NCBI GenBank assembly: GCA_007279905.1
Contig: QYPH01000062.1
Span: 1-37,212 of the forward strand
DNA from: Actinomycetota bacterium
GTDB taxonomy: Bacteria > Actinomycetota > Acidimicrobiia > Acidimicrobiales > Ilumatobacteraceae
Reading direction: 5' to 3'
DNA length: 37,212 nucleotides
Of the stretch, positions 1-7,701 are shown piece after piece. The translations under genes and the position numbers were made by a program. A model generated the notes under the pieces. It ran no database searches, had not been told where the DNA came from, and worked only from the letters and a program-made list of their open reading frames with translations. Each line of letters starts with the position of its first letter. The first letter of the stretch is position 1.

Positions 1-6
1 AGCGAA

Positions 7-672
7 CTAGCTGGAGCGAACTGTCATGCGATCGCGCATGATGATGTGATAGCGACGATCTTGCTGCTTGAGCCAGCCAAGTCGAATAAAACTTGCGATT
101 GCTTTGTTGACACGTTCGCGTGAAGCACCGACCATTCCAGCCAACTCTTCTTGAGTGACAGGCAGTACGAAATCGTCGCTGCCGCCGGAGAGTTCGAGCA
201 AGCGTTTTGCAGTGCGACCAGTGACATCAAGAAACACGCTGTCGGCCAACACTTCGTCCATGACGCGCAATCGGGTGGCGAGCAACTTTGTAACGCCCCA
301 CAACATTGTTGGATGAGCGTGCATCTGTGTGACTACTGGTTCATACGGAATACGCAAGACAGAACTTGTCTCGATTGCCCGTGCCATAGCGCTTCGTGGG
401 CCATTGTCGAGCACGCCAAGTTCACCAAACAAGTCGCCATCTTCCATGAGTGCCAGCATGCTCTCGCGACTATCGAGCGGTTTGTTGCCAATGGCGATAG
501 CGATGCGACCGCTGAGTACAACAAACAGAGCATCAGGTTTGTCGCCCTCATTAAACAGCACATCTCCACGTTGGAGGGTTTGAGTTTTGGCCGACAAAGC
601 AATTGCTGTCAGTGCTTCGACTGGTGTTTCAGCGAAGAACGCAGTGTTGGAGAGGATCTCTTCGTGTGTCAT
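7..672 (-). CDS. Crp/Fnr-family transcriptional regulator
   Basis: This 221-residue protein has an N-terminal cyclic-nucleotide-binding fold (about residues 12-125). It contains the roll signature GDLFGELGVLDNGPRSA, where the arginine and serine match phosphate-contacting positions of cAMP-binding Crp proteins. The C-terminal winged helix (about 150-212) carries TQEELAGMVGASRERV, the usual recognition helix. Overall it resembles the mycobacterial Crp (Rv3676) type more than Fnr, and there is no N-terminal cysteine cluster for an Fe-S sensor. It is expected to be a cytoplasmic DNA-binding dimer that responds to cAMP or a similar ligand; the ligand is inference. It diverges from ispD with only 24 bases between the two start codons, so the two promoters must overlap or the transcripts are nearly leaderless. 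Confidence 0.9.
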   Translation of the reverse strand: MTHEEILSNTAFFAETPVEALTAIALSAKTQTLQRGDVLFNEGDKPDALFVVLSGRIAIAIGNKPLDSRESMLALMEDGDLFGELGVLDNGPRSAMARAIETSSVLRIPYEPVVTQMHAHPTMLWGVTKLLATRLRVMDEVLADSVFLDVTGRTAKRLLELSGGSDDFVLPVTQEELAGMVGASRERVNKAIASFIRLGWLKQQDRRYHIIMRDRMTVRSS

Positions 673-696
673 GAAGATATGACGGTACTACCCTAA

Positions 697-1347
697 ATGA
701 GCGTGACAACCTGGCCTAACGAGATTATTTGGACAATCATCGTGGCCGCTGGATCGGGCGCCAGATTTGGGAGCCCCAAGCAATTTACAATGCTCGGCGA
801 TCGACGCGTCGTGGATTGGTCGATTGCTACCGCAAGCGCAGTGAGTGCCGGTGTGGTTGTGGTGTTGCCGCCAGGTGAGGCACTGACCGACGGTCAGGTT
901 GCGGGTGGTGAGACCCGCAGTGAATCGGTGCGCTGTGGACTACAGGCGGTTCCACTGGAAGCAACAATTATTTGTGTGCACGATGCAGCCAGACCATTTG
1001 CGACTGAACATTTGTTTAGGGAGACTATTGCTCAAGTGCACATGGGAGCAGATGGAGCAGTGCCAGCAATTGGCGTGACCGACACCATTAAGCAAGTGGA
1101 TGCGCAGAACGTAGTGGTCAATACCCCAGACCGATCGTCGTTGGTTGCCGTGCAGACTCCACAAGTATTTCGCGCTTCGATTTTGCGTCAGGCGCACGCG
1201 GGCTGTCCTGAAGGTACCGATGATGCAACGTTGGTGGAGTTGCTTGGCAAGCGAGTTGTCGTGGTGGCGGGCGAAGCACTCAATCGCAAACTCACGGCTC
1301 CAGAAGACTTGGAATGGGCCCGCGCTGCCGCGCGGACCGAAGTGTAG
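697..1347 (+). CDS. ispD: 2-C-methyl-D-erythritol 4-phosphate cytidylyltransferase
   Basis: IspD transfers CMP from CTP to methylerythritol phosphate in the non-mevalonate isoprenoid pathway. The 216-residue protein has the CTP-binding loop AAGSGARFGSPKQF at residues 17-30, where the Arg and Lys are the catalytic pair. It also has VHDAARPF near residue 100, TPQVF near 150 and GTDDA near 170, all in family order. Length is normal for a stand-alone IspD. It is followed 10 bases later by ispF, which performs the step after next, so the two form an operon that continues into rlmB through a 4-base overlap. The ATG at 697 is the first start compatible with the glycine-rich loop position. Confidence 0.95.
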   Translation: MSVTTWPNEIIWTIIVAAGSGARFGSPKQFTMLGDRRVVDWSIATASAVSAGVVVVLPPGEALTDGQVAGGETRSESVRCGLQAVPLEATIICVHDAARPFATEHLFRETIAQVHMGADGAVPAIGVTDTIKQVDAQNVVVNTPDRSSLVAVQTPQVFRASILRQAHAGCPEGTDDATLVELLGKRVVVVAGEALNRKLTAPEDLEWARAAARTEV

Positions 1348-1357
1348 GAAGGCGACT

Positions 1358-1849
1358 ATGGCTACCGGAATGCGTGTTGGTCAGGGTTTTGATATTCACC
1401 GCTTTGAAGATGCTCCAAGCGGTCGTGTTTTGGTATTGGGCGGCGTCCAATTTGCGGGTGAGCGTGCACTTGTTGGTCATAGCGATGCAGATGTAATTGC
1501 TCATGCAATCGCAGACGCGCTTCTTGGTGCGGCATCGCTTGGTGATATCGGCCAACACTTTCCAGACACTGACCCCAAATGGGCTGGTGTTGATTCGTTG
1601 CTGTTGTTGTCACATGTAGTGACGTTGGTGAAGCAAACCGGTTTTGAGATTGGCAATGTGGACTGCAGTGTTGTGTGCGAAAAGCCAAAGCTTGCACCTC
1701 ATCGTGATGAGATGCAACGTAAACTCATCAATGTGGTTGGCGCTCCTGTTTCTGTAAAAGGACGTCGAGCAGAAGGTCTTGGGGCGCTTGGTCGCCAAGA
1801 AGGAATTGCCTGCTGGGCAGTATGCGTAATTGAGCGAGTGGCACAATGA
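1358..1849 (+). CDS. ispF: 2-C-methyl-D-erythritol 2,4-cyclodiphosphate synthase
   Basis: IspF cyclises CDP-methylerythritol 2-phosphate with loss of CMP. The 163-residue protein shows the metal ligands of the family: D12 and H14 in GQGFDIHRF and H49 after GHSDADVIAH. DIGQHFPDTD and the C-terminal GLGALGRQEGIA are also present. The start at 1358 follows ispD by 10 bases; ATG at 1370 (MRVGQGFD) is an alternative that would still keep the whole fold. The conserved K-A-T-T-T segment that contacts the diphosphate in E. coli IspF reads K-G-R-R-A here, an unusual substitution discussed in the findings. The stop overlaps the rlmB start as ATGA. Confidence 0.93.
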   Translation: MATGMRVGQGFDIHRFEDAPSGRVLVLGGVQFAGERALVGHSDADVIAHAIADALLGAASLGDIGQHFPDTDPKWAGVDSLLLLSHVVTLVKQTGFEIGNVDCSVVCEKPKLAPHRDEMQRKLINVVGAPVSVKGRRAEGLGALGRQEGIACWAVCVIERVAQ

Positions 1850-2895
1850 AGCCTCGCGATTCGCGACCGGGCAAGGGCCCGCGCAGCGGAGCAACAAGTA
1901 GTAATAAGCGCACAGCTGCGGGCGGAACCAGCCGCAGTGCTGCAGGCGGTAGCAAGCGCGCAGCCGCGGGCGGAACTAGCCGAAGTGATCCTCGCGATGC
2001 ACGTCGTGATCCACGAGACGCAAAGCGGCCATCTCGTGACGCGAAATATGCGCCACGCGCAGCCGTCAACACCAAGCGCAGTCGTCCTCCAGTGCGCGAG
2101 CACACTGGGCCGCGAGCACCCCGACCAGATCAGCATGGTCTCGGAGGATCACAGATTGAAGGCCGTCAAGCCGTTCGCGAATTGTTGATCGCGCAGCGCC
2201 GACGCACATTTGAAATTTGGGTCTCAAATGATTTGGACGAGAACGACGTGATCAACGACATCCTTGCGTTGGCCGCAGACCAGCGTGTTCCCGTGCGTCG
2301 AGTACCGCGAAAAGAAATTGAGAAAGAAGCACGCAGCGAAGCACCACAAGGTGTACTTGCAATGGCTGCACCAATTCCAGATGTTGAACTTGGAGATTTA
2401 CTTGCGCCGCGTAAAGGAAATATTCCTGCATTTTTGGTAGCGATCGATGGAGTCACCGACCCGGGCAACCTTGGTGCAATCTTGCGCTCGTGTGATGGCG
2501 CAGGTGTGCATGGAGTGATTTTGCCTCGTCATCGCGCGGTGCATATCACGCCAACCGCAGCAAAGTCTGCAGCGGGTGCTGCAGAGTATGTGCCGATGTG
2601 TGTTGTAGGTGGTTTGCCAACTGCGCTCAAACAAATGAAAGACGCTGGAGTATGGATCGTTGGTTTAAGCGATGCTGCGGAAAAAAATATTTTTGAGATT
2701 GGCGAGTTGACTTCCGAACCAATTTGCTTGGTCTTGGGTGCTGAAGGCGCTGGGTTGTCGCGACTCGTCAAAGAGCGTTGCGACTTATTAGTGAATATTC
2801 CAATGGGCGGGTCATTATCATCACTCAATGTTTCAGCTGCTGCAGCGCTTGCAACATACGAAGTAGTTCGTTCACGCGTTGCGAAGTCCAAATAA
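1846..2895 (+). CDS. rlmB: TrmH-family 23S rRNA (guanosine-2'-O-)-methyltransferase, RlmB type
   Basis: This is a SpoU/TrmH-class (SPOUT) SAM-dependent ribose methyltransferase. From about residue 105 it has an L30e-like substrate-binding domain starting GRQAVRELL. The knotted catalytic domain contains motif 1 DGVTDPGNLGAILRSCDGAG, motif 2 LVLGAEGAGLSRL and motif 3 SLNVSAAAALATYE. The first roughly 95 residues are an extra arm: Ala/Gly/Ser/Arg/Lys-rich, with imperfect repeats (AAGGTSRS, AAGGSKRA, AAGGTSRS, then DPRDARR, DPRDAKR). The arm is probably disordered and RNA-binding, and makes the 349-residue protein about 100 residues longer than E. coli RlmB. It overlaps ispF by four bases. The TrmH-family call is certain; the RlmB specificity (G2251) is by family resemblance. 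Confidence 0.88.
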   Translation: MKPRDSRPGKGPRSGATSSNKRTAAGGTSRSAAGGSKRAAAGGTSRSDPRDARRDPRDAKRPSRDAKYAPRAAVNTKRSRPPVREHTGPRAPRPDQHGLGGSQIEGRQAVRELLIAQRRRTFEIWVSNDLDENDVINDILALAADQRVPVRRVPRKEIEKEARSEAPQGVLAMAAPIPDVELGDLLAPRKGNIPAFLVAIDGVTDPGNLGAILRSCDGAGVHGVILPRHRAVHITPTAAKSAAGAAEYVPMCVVGGLPTALKQMKDAGVWIVGLSDAAEKNIFEIGELTSEPICLVLGAEGAGLSRLVKERCDLLVNIPMGGSLSSLNVSAAAALATYEVVRSRVAKSK

Positions 2896-2914
2896 TTCGC
2901 TGTAACCTAGACGA

Positions 2915-2989
2915 GCCGGGTTAGCTCAGAGGCAGAGCAACCGCCTTGTAAGCGGTAGGTCGTGGGTTCAATTCCCACACTCGGCTCCA
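2915..2989 (+). tRNA. tRNA-Thr (anticodon TGT), CCA encoded
   Basis: The 75-nt sequence folds into a complete cloverleaf. The acceptor GCCGGGT pairs with ACTCGGC with one G-T wobble. The D stem is GCTC/GAGC, the anticodon stem ACCGC/GCGGT has loop CTTGTAA (anticodon TGT, reading ACA), the variable loop is AGGTC, and the T stem is GTGGG/CCCAC with loop TTCAATT. The discriminator is T, followed by a genomically encoded CCA. It lies 19 bases after the rlmB stop and 23 bases before the next start codon, so it may be processed from a longer transcript. Confidence 0.97.
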
Positions 2990-3012
2990 CTACATCAGGT
3001 ACGGTTGTTGGT

Positions 3013-3633
3013 ATGAGCCAAGAACAACGTCGTCCTCGCCGCGAACCAATTCAACGCGGTTCTTCCATTAATTCAACAATGTCGATAGTTATTGCGGTTG
3101 TTGCCGTTCTGTTGGGGTTTCTTATTTTGCGCGACATTCGGGGAGGTGGCAACACAGCACCGGCGGCAACCGAAGGGGAAACTTCTGAAACTGTCGTCAC
3201 CGATACAGTTCCTGTCGAGACAACAGTTGCGGTCACTATTCCGCTCACGGCATTCAAGATTCAGATCGCCAACGCCTCAAAGGTTGCCGGCAGCGCCGGA
3301 CAGTTGACCACCGAATTGCAAGGGCGAGGTTTCATCGTGCAACCCGCAATGAACGCGAGTGAACCCACACCAAAACTCACAGCAACAGTGGTCTACTACT
3401 TGCCGGGTAGCGAAGGTCAGGCAGCACTTGTTGCAGCCGAGCTTGGTGGTGTAGCGACTGCTGTCATGCCGGCACCGATACCAACGGAAACTGGGAAGCT
3501 TGGCGAAGCAAGCATTTTGATTTTGCTCGGTACTGATGTCGCTGGCAAACCACTAGCTTCACCGGTACCGACTGTGCCTGTCGCCCCTGCGGTAGTCGAT
3601 CCAAATGCGCCAACCACTGTTGCTGGCGGCTGA
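3013..3633 (+). CDS. membrane-anchored LytR C-terminal (LytR_C) domain protein
   Basis: This 206-residue protein has a basic N-terminus, one membrane-spanning segment (about residues 22-40, MSIVIAVVAVLLGFLIL), and a Thr/Val/Pro-rich extracytoplasmic linker. It then has a LytR_C-like domain beginning FKIQIANASKVAGSAGQL, the typical 'V.V.N.....GLA' opening, and ends in a Pro/Val/Ala-rich tail. LytR_C domains occur attached to LCP wall-polymer transferases or alone; no LCP domain is present here, so the catalytic role is unknown. The start at ATG 3013 is preferred because the reading frame upstream runs into the tRNA. Its stop is one base from the convergent glycerate kinase stop. Confidence 0.75.
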   Translation: MSQEQRRPRREPIQRGSSINSTMSIVIAVVAVLLGFLILRDIRGGGNTAPAATEGETSETVVTDTVPVETTVAVTIPLTAFKIQIANASKVAGSAGQLTTELQGRGFIVQPAMNASEPTPKLTATVVYYLPGSEGQAALVAAELGGVATAVMPAPIPTETGKLGEASILILLGTDVAGKPLASPVPTVPVAPAVVDPNAPTTVAGG

Positions 3634-3634
3634 T

Positions 3635-4645
3635 TTAGCCAATCGTTTGTAACGGTGAGTTGAAGCGACGAATAATCGTCGCTGCAGCTTGCTCAATGCA
3701 CATTAATGGTTGCCTGAATGCTTGTTGCTCGCCAAAGTTGGCTATCAAACTGAAAGAATCGATGCGTTCTTGAGCGCTTGAGTCTGCGCCACCACAAATA
3801 ACAACAACAGGTTTGTTGAATTGTTGTGCCAGTTGTTGTACACCCCCAACAACCTTGCCGTCAAAACTCTCGTTGTCTAAATATCCTTCGCCGGTAATGA
3901 CCAAGTCGCATTGAGCAACTTGCTCGTGTAGGCCAACTTCGTCGGCGACCACGTCAAAACCGGGAACAAGGTGTGCGCCAAGTGCGCCAAGTCCGCCTGC
4001 AAGTCCGCCAGCCGCACCACCACCAACGAGTTGAGAAACGTCAACGCCGTATTCGCGCAAGTACGACTGCTGTAATTGCTCGAGCCGACCAGTAAGAAAT
4101 TCGATCTGCACAGGTGATGCACCCTTTTGTGCTCCAAAAAGTTTGGCAGCGTCACTGAAGAGTGCGCGCACGTCGCAAGCCACCACAAATTCGGTGCCGC
4201 GCAGTCGCGCCGGTGTACTGATTGCGCGTATCGCACCGAGACCGCCATCGACGGTTGCCGAACCGCCGACACAAACAATGATCCGTTTAGCCCCATCGTT
4301 GAGCGCAGTGTCAATCAGTTGACCGGTACCAATAGTGGACGCCGCGATGACGTCGTTCTTTTTTGGGCCACCGACCAATAACAGCCCTGAAGCAAGCGCC
4401 ATTTCGATAACGGCAGTATCTCCAGCGAGACGCCATTGTGCCTCGACAGGATTGCCAAGCGGGTTGGTTACTCGAGATGTGCGATTTGGTCCGCCGAGTG
4501 CGTCAAGTGTTCCTTCTCCTCCGTCTGCAATTGGCGCTTCAATGCAGTCGACTCCCAACTCCCAACACGCATGACCGATTGCAGATGCAACCTGTGCCGC
4601 CGAGGCCGTGCCACGAAACTTGTCGACAGCCGCAAGTACTCGCAT
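3635..4645 (-). CDS. glycerate kinase (GarK/GlxK family)
   Basis: A 336-residue protein of the glycerate kinase type 2 family, which phosphorylates glycerate with ATP (to 2- or 3-phosphoglycerate). It shows the N-terminal signature AVDKFRGTASAAQVASAIG, then PIADGGEGTLDAL, a GGSATVDGGLGA glycine-rich segment, GGGAAGGLAGGLGALGA, and ITGEGYLDNESFDGKVVGGV with the conserved E-G-x-x-D. Length is a little under the roughly 380 of E. coli enzymes. The start MRVLAAVDKF (4645) fits the family; the upstream in-frame ATG at 4663 would add six residues. It diverges from the LysM protein with 43 bases between starts. It could link to serine or glycolate metabolism, but no such genes are adjacent. Confidence 0.88.
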   Translation of the reverse strand: MRVLAAVDKFRGTASAAQVASAIGHACWELGVDCIEAPIADGGEGTLDALGGPNRTSRVTNPLGNPVEAQWRLAGDTAVIEMALASGLLLVGGPKKNDVIAASTIGTGQLIDTALNDGAKRIIVCVGGSATVDGGLGAIRAISTPARLRGTEFVVACDVRALFSDAAKLFGAQKGASPVQIEFLTGRLEQLQQSYLREYGVDVSQLVGGGAAGGLAGGLGALGAHLVPGFDVVADEVGLHEQVAQCDLVITGEGYLDNESFDGKVVGGVQQLAQQFNKPVVVICGGADSSAQERIDSFSLIANFGEQQAFRQPLMCIEQAAATIIRRFNSPLQTIG

Positions 4646-4688
4646 GTCGTACAGGATAGGCAAACTTTGTATGGGTCGAGGGTCTACT

Positions 4689-5051
4689 ATGAATTTGATG
4701 TATCTACGAGGCAGGCTTCAATGGTCGCTTCTCGTGATATCGGTACTCAGCGGAGTAATTGCCGTGTTGCTCTCGCGTGGTGGAGGTGAGCCAAAGATCG
4801 TGGTTCCAACAACTGTTTCAACGTCGATTCCTGCATCAACCACAACGCTGTACGTAGAGCCGGTGTATTACACAGTCCTACCAGGTGACTCACTGTTTGC
4901 TATTTCCAAAAAATTTAACTTAAACATGGCCGAGTTAATGGCTATCAACAACATCACTAACCCCGACAAGGTCAACGCTGGCGAAGTAATTCAGTTGCCA
5001 GTTGCGACAGGTTTCATTCCTGTTGCACCGTCAACAACGATGAATCCTTAA
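4689..5051 (+). CDS. membrane-anchored LysM domain protein
   Basis: This small 120-residue protein has an N-terminal transmembrane or uncleaved signal segment (about residues 10-30, WSLLVISVLSGVIAVLL) and a short Thr/Ser linker. A single LysM domain follows (YYTVLPGDSLFAISKKFNL, then NPDKVNAGEVIQLP), which in this family binds N-acetylglucosamine in peptidoglycan. No catalytic domain follows, so it is likely a wall-binding anchor rather than a hydrolase. The ATG at 4689 is preceded by GAGGG at a reasonable distance; in-frame ATGs at 4671 and 4698 are alternatives. Its stop codon overlaps the convergent ecm stop by three bases. Confidence 0.8.
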   Translation: MNLMYLRGRLQWSLLVISVLSGVIAVLLSRGGGEPKIVVPTTVSTSIPASTTTLYVEPVYYTVLPGDSLFAISKKFNLNMAELMAINNITNPDKVNAGEVIQLPVATGFIPVAPSTTMNP

Positions 5052-6991
5052 CCGCGTCGTTGACGCACGATCTCTGCTATCTCGCGCATGATACGAGCGA
5101 TGTCAAAATCTTTCGGTGTATACACCGCGGCGATGCCGAGCGCTCGCAATGAGTCCCGATCGTCTTCGGGAATAATTCCTCCCAGAATAACTGGTGCGTC
5201 AACACCGAGTTGTCGTAGTTCGTGCAAAACATCGGGAACAAGTTGCAGATGCGAACCTGACAAAATCGAGAGCCCAATCACATCGGGATCTTCGTCGCGT
5301 GCAGAAGCAGCGATTTGCGCTGGCGTGAGGCGAATGCCGGAATAGACAACTTCCATGCCCGAGTCTCGAGCCGCAACAGCAATTTGTTCGGCGCCACTTG
5401 AGTGCCCATCGAGGCCTGGCTTGGCAACCAAAAACTTTGGTGGTCCACCTGGGATTGTGCGCACAAGTTCGGCCACATCGGCGAGCTGTTTGGTACGACG
5501 GCCGGCTGCAGCACCAACACCAGTAGGGGCTCGGTACTCGCCAAAGACTTCGCGCAGCACTTGGCTCCACTCACCCGTAGTGCCACCAGCCTTGGCCAGA
5601 GAAATTGAGGCATCCATCAAGTTGGAAGTGCCAGTTGCTGCGGTGCGCAATTGGTCGAGTGCTTGTTGCACATCGGCGTTATTGCGTTGTTTTCGCCAAG
5701 CCACAACGTCGTCGACAAGTTGCTGTTCGACAGTGTGATCAACTTTGAGAATATTGTTTGCGCCATCGAGTGGCGAGGGTGTTGATTCTGTAAAGCGATT
5801 GACGCCTACAACTACTTGTTCGCCAGATTCGATACGGCGAGTGCGGTCGGCCATTGATGAAACGAGACGACCCTTCAGTTCGTCTACCGACTCGAAAGCA
5901 CCACCGCGAGAAAGAATTTCTTGCAACTCGGTCCACGCGGCGTCGCGAAGTTCGGCGGTGCGTGCCTCGATCACATGCGAGCCAGTGAAGATGTCTTCGT
6001 ATTCGAGAATGTCTGTTTCATAGGCGAGCACTTGTTGCATGCGCAGCGACCACTGTTGATCCCATGGGCGCGGCAGCCCGAGGGCTTCATTCCACGCCGG
6101 CAATTGCACACTTCGTGCACGAGCCGACTTCGACAACGTAACGGCAAGCATTTCAAGCATGATGCGCTGCACATTGTTTTCTGGCTGTGCTTCGGTGAGT
6201 CCCAGCGAATTGACTTGTACTCCATAGCGGAAACGACGAGCGCGTTCGTCGGTGATGCCGTAGCGCTCGCTGCCTATGCGGTCCCACAACTCGGTAAAGG
6301 CGCGCATCTTGCACAGTTCTTCGATAAATCGAATGCCGGCATTGACAAAAAACGAGATGCTTGCAAAAACTTGTGGAAACGCTTCATCGGAAACATGGCC
6401 GCTTGCGCGTACGGCATCCAAAATGTCGATGGCATTGGCAAGCGAGAATGCGATCTCCTGTACTGGAGTAGCACCAACTTCTTGCAAGTGATACGAGCAC
6501 ACATTCATCGGGTTCCACTTCGGTGCATTACTGGCGCACCAAGCAATCATGTCGACAATGATGCGACGCGAGGCTGCGGGTGGAAAAATGTATGTGCCAC
6601 GCGACAAATATTCTTTGAGAATGTCGTTTTGTGTGGTACCTCGCAAATCTGTTGCCGGAGTGCCTTGTTCGGCTGCGTTGGCAACATATAACGCGAGCAT
6701 CCATGCAGCAGTTGCGTTAATGGTCATCGACGTGTTCATCTGCGCAGGCGGAATCTGTTGCATCAGCGTGCGCATATGACCCAGGTGCACGACCGGCACG
6801 CCGACTTTGCCGACTTCTCCGCGAGCAAGTACATGATCTGGGTCGTATCCCGTTTGCGTGGGCAAGTCGAATGCGATTGACAGGCCGGTTTGTCCCTTAG
6901 CGAGGTTATTGCGATACAGCTCGTTGGAGGCCTCAGCTGTGGAGTGCCCAGAATAGGTGCGGATCAGCCAGGGCTCGTCGCGGCGACTCAT
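5048..6991 (-). CDS. ecm: ethylmalonyl-CoA mutase (MeaA type), B12-dependent
   Basis: A 647-residue single-chain acyl-CoA mutase. The N-terminal catalytic barrel carries the signature that separates MeaA/ethylmalonyl-CoA mutase from methylmalonyl-CoA mutase: RTYSGHSTAEASNELYR, AFDLPTQTGYDPDH and ARGEVGKVGVPVVHLG, where methylmalonyl-CoA mutase has R-Q-Y-A-G-F and A-T-H-R-G-Y-D. The C-terminal cobalamin domain (from about 510) has AKPGLDGHSSG with D528/H530 as the DxHxxG base-off ligand motif, then SGSH and GG. In the ethylmalonyl-CoA pathway it converts ethylmalonyl-CoA to methylsuccinyl-CoA. Crotonyl-CoA carboxylase/reductase is not in the window. It is the last gene of a likely hbd-aat-ecm unit, nine bases after aat. 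A related hydroxyacyl-CoA mutase function cannot be excluded. Confidence 0.88.
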   Translation of the reverse strand: MSRRDEPWLIRTYSGHSTAEASNELYRNNLAKGQTGLSIAFDLPTQTGYDPDHVLARGEVGKVGVPVVHLGHMRTLMQQIPPAQMNTSMTINATAAWMLALYVANAAEQGTPATDLRGTTQNDILKEYLSRGTYIFPPAASRRIIVDMIAWCASNAPKWNPMNVCSYHLQEVGATPVQEIAFSLANAIDILDAVRASGHVSDEAFPQVFASISFFVNAGIRFIEELCKMRAFTELWDRIGSERYGITDERARRFRYGVQVNSLGLTEAQPENNVQRIMLEMLAVTLSKSARARSVQLPAWNEALGLPRPWDQQWSLRMQQVLAYETDILEYEDIFTGSHVIEARTAELRDAAWTELQEILSRGGAFESVDELKGRLVSSMADRTRRIESGEQVVVGVNRFTESTPSPLDGANNILKVDHTVEQQLVDDVVAWRKQRNNADVQQALDQLRTAATGTSNLMDASISLAKAGGTTGEWSQVLREVFGEYRAPTGVGAAAGRRTKQLADVAELVRTIPGGPPKFLVAKPGLDGHSSGAEQIAVAARDSGMEVVYSGIRLTPAQIAASARDEDPDVIGLSILSGSHLQLVPDVLHELRQLGVDAPVILGGIIPEDDRDSLRALGIAAVYTPKDFDIARIMREIAEIVRQRRG

Positions 6992-7000
6992 ACGACAAGG

Positions 7001-7672
7001 TTAGAGGTTGATGGCCTCGCCAAGACGATGCAGGTAATCGTCGCGAGGAATTTCGGTAGCCCCAAGCGAGAGCAGGTGGGGAGTAACCCACTGCACATCG
7101 AGTAACGACATTGTCGAATTTTGCATCATCTTGACGAGGTGCATGAGCGCGACTTTTGAGGCGTCGCGCTTGAGATGGAACATTGATTCACCCGCAAAGA
7201 GGCCATTCACACGAACACCGTATAAGCCGCCAACGAGCACACCGTTCTCGTCGAATGTTTCAAAACTGTGAGCCCAACCAAGTTCGTGCAGTGTCACGTA
7301 TGCATCAATGATGTCGTTGGTGATCCATCCGCCCTCTCGGTTGGGCACGGCGCACCCGCGCATCACCCGTTCAAAACATGTATCGATGCGAACCGAATAT
7401 TTGCGCGCACTGTTGCGCATCGATCGAGTAATGCGTAGTTGATCGAGTGGAAGAACTCCGCGCATCATTGGAGACCACCAACCCATGTCAGGATTTCTGT
7501 CTGGAATGTCGCTAGACATTGGAAACACTCCGCTGCGATAGGCCTGAATCAATGTTGCTGGCTCCAAATCAGCACCGCGCCCAATGATGTCGTACTGGGG
7601 CCATTCAACTGACGGCGGAAAATTCCAAGCAGACAGACCAACCTCGACGGGCGGGTCATTCCAAGACGTCAT
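7001..7672 (-). CDS. aat: leucyl/phenylalanyl-tRNA--protein transferase
   Basis: Aat adds Leu or Phe from aminoacyl-tRNA to N-terminal Arg or Lys of proteins, creating N-degrons. The 223-residue protein matches the family throughout: YRSGVFPM, MGWWSPMMRGVLPLDQLRI, VMRGCAVPNREGGWI, LHELGWAHSFETF, GGLYGVRVNGLFAGESMF and a C-terminal HLLSLGATEIPR. An alternative GTG or ATG further upstream would overlap hbd's end and is not needed. It sits between hbd (29 bases before) and ecm (9 bases after) on the same strand, an odd placement for an N-end-rule enzyme among acyl-CoA genes. Cytoplasmic. No ClpS or ClpA gene is in the window. Confidence 0.93.
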   Translation of the reverse strand: MTSWNDPPVEVGLSAWNFPPSVEWPQYDIIGRGADLEPATLIQAYRSGVFPMSSDIPDRNPDMGWWSPMMRGVLPLDQLRITRSMRNSARKYSVRIDTCFERVMRGCAVPNREGGWITNDIIDAYVTLHELGWAHSFETFDENGVLVGGLYGVRVNGLFAGESMFHLKRDASKVALMHLVKMMQNSTMSLLDVQWVTPHLLSLGATEIPRDDYLHRLGEAINL

Positions 7673-7701
7673 ACGCCACGGTACATCTGGCGCAACGAGA
7701 T

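Noticed and set aside
2962-3012. Upstream extension of the LytR_C protein
   Set aside because: The extra 17 codons lie partly in the tRNA-Thr gene and give no sensible signal sequence; ATG 3013 is the better start.
5921-6691. Long open frame (256 codons) on the forward strand
   Set aside because: It lies wholly inside ecm on the other strand, has Cys/His-rich composition without any domain, and ecm shows unbroken family motifs there.
5048-6991. Methylmalonyl-CoA mutase large subunit
   Set aside because: The RTYSGHSTA and LPTQTGYDPDH signatures match MeaA/ethylmalonyl-CoA mutase rather than the RQYAGF and ATHRGYD forms.
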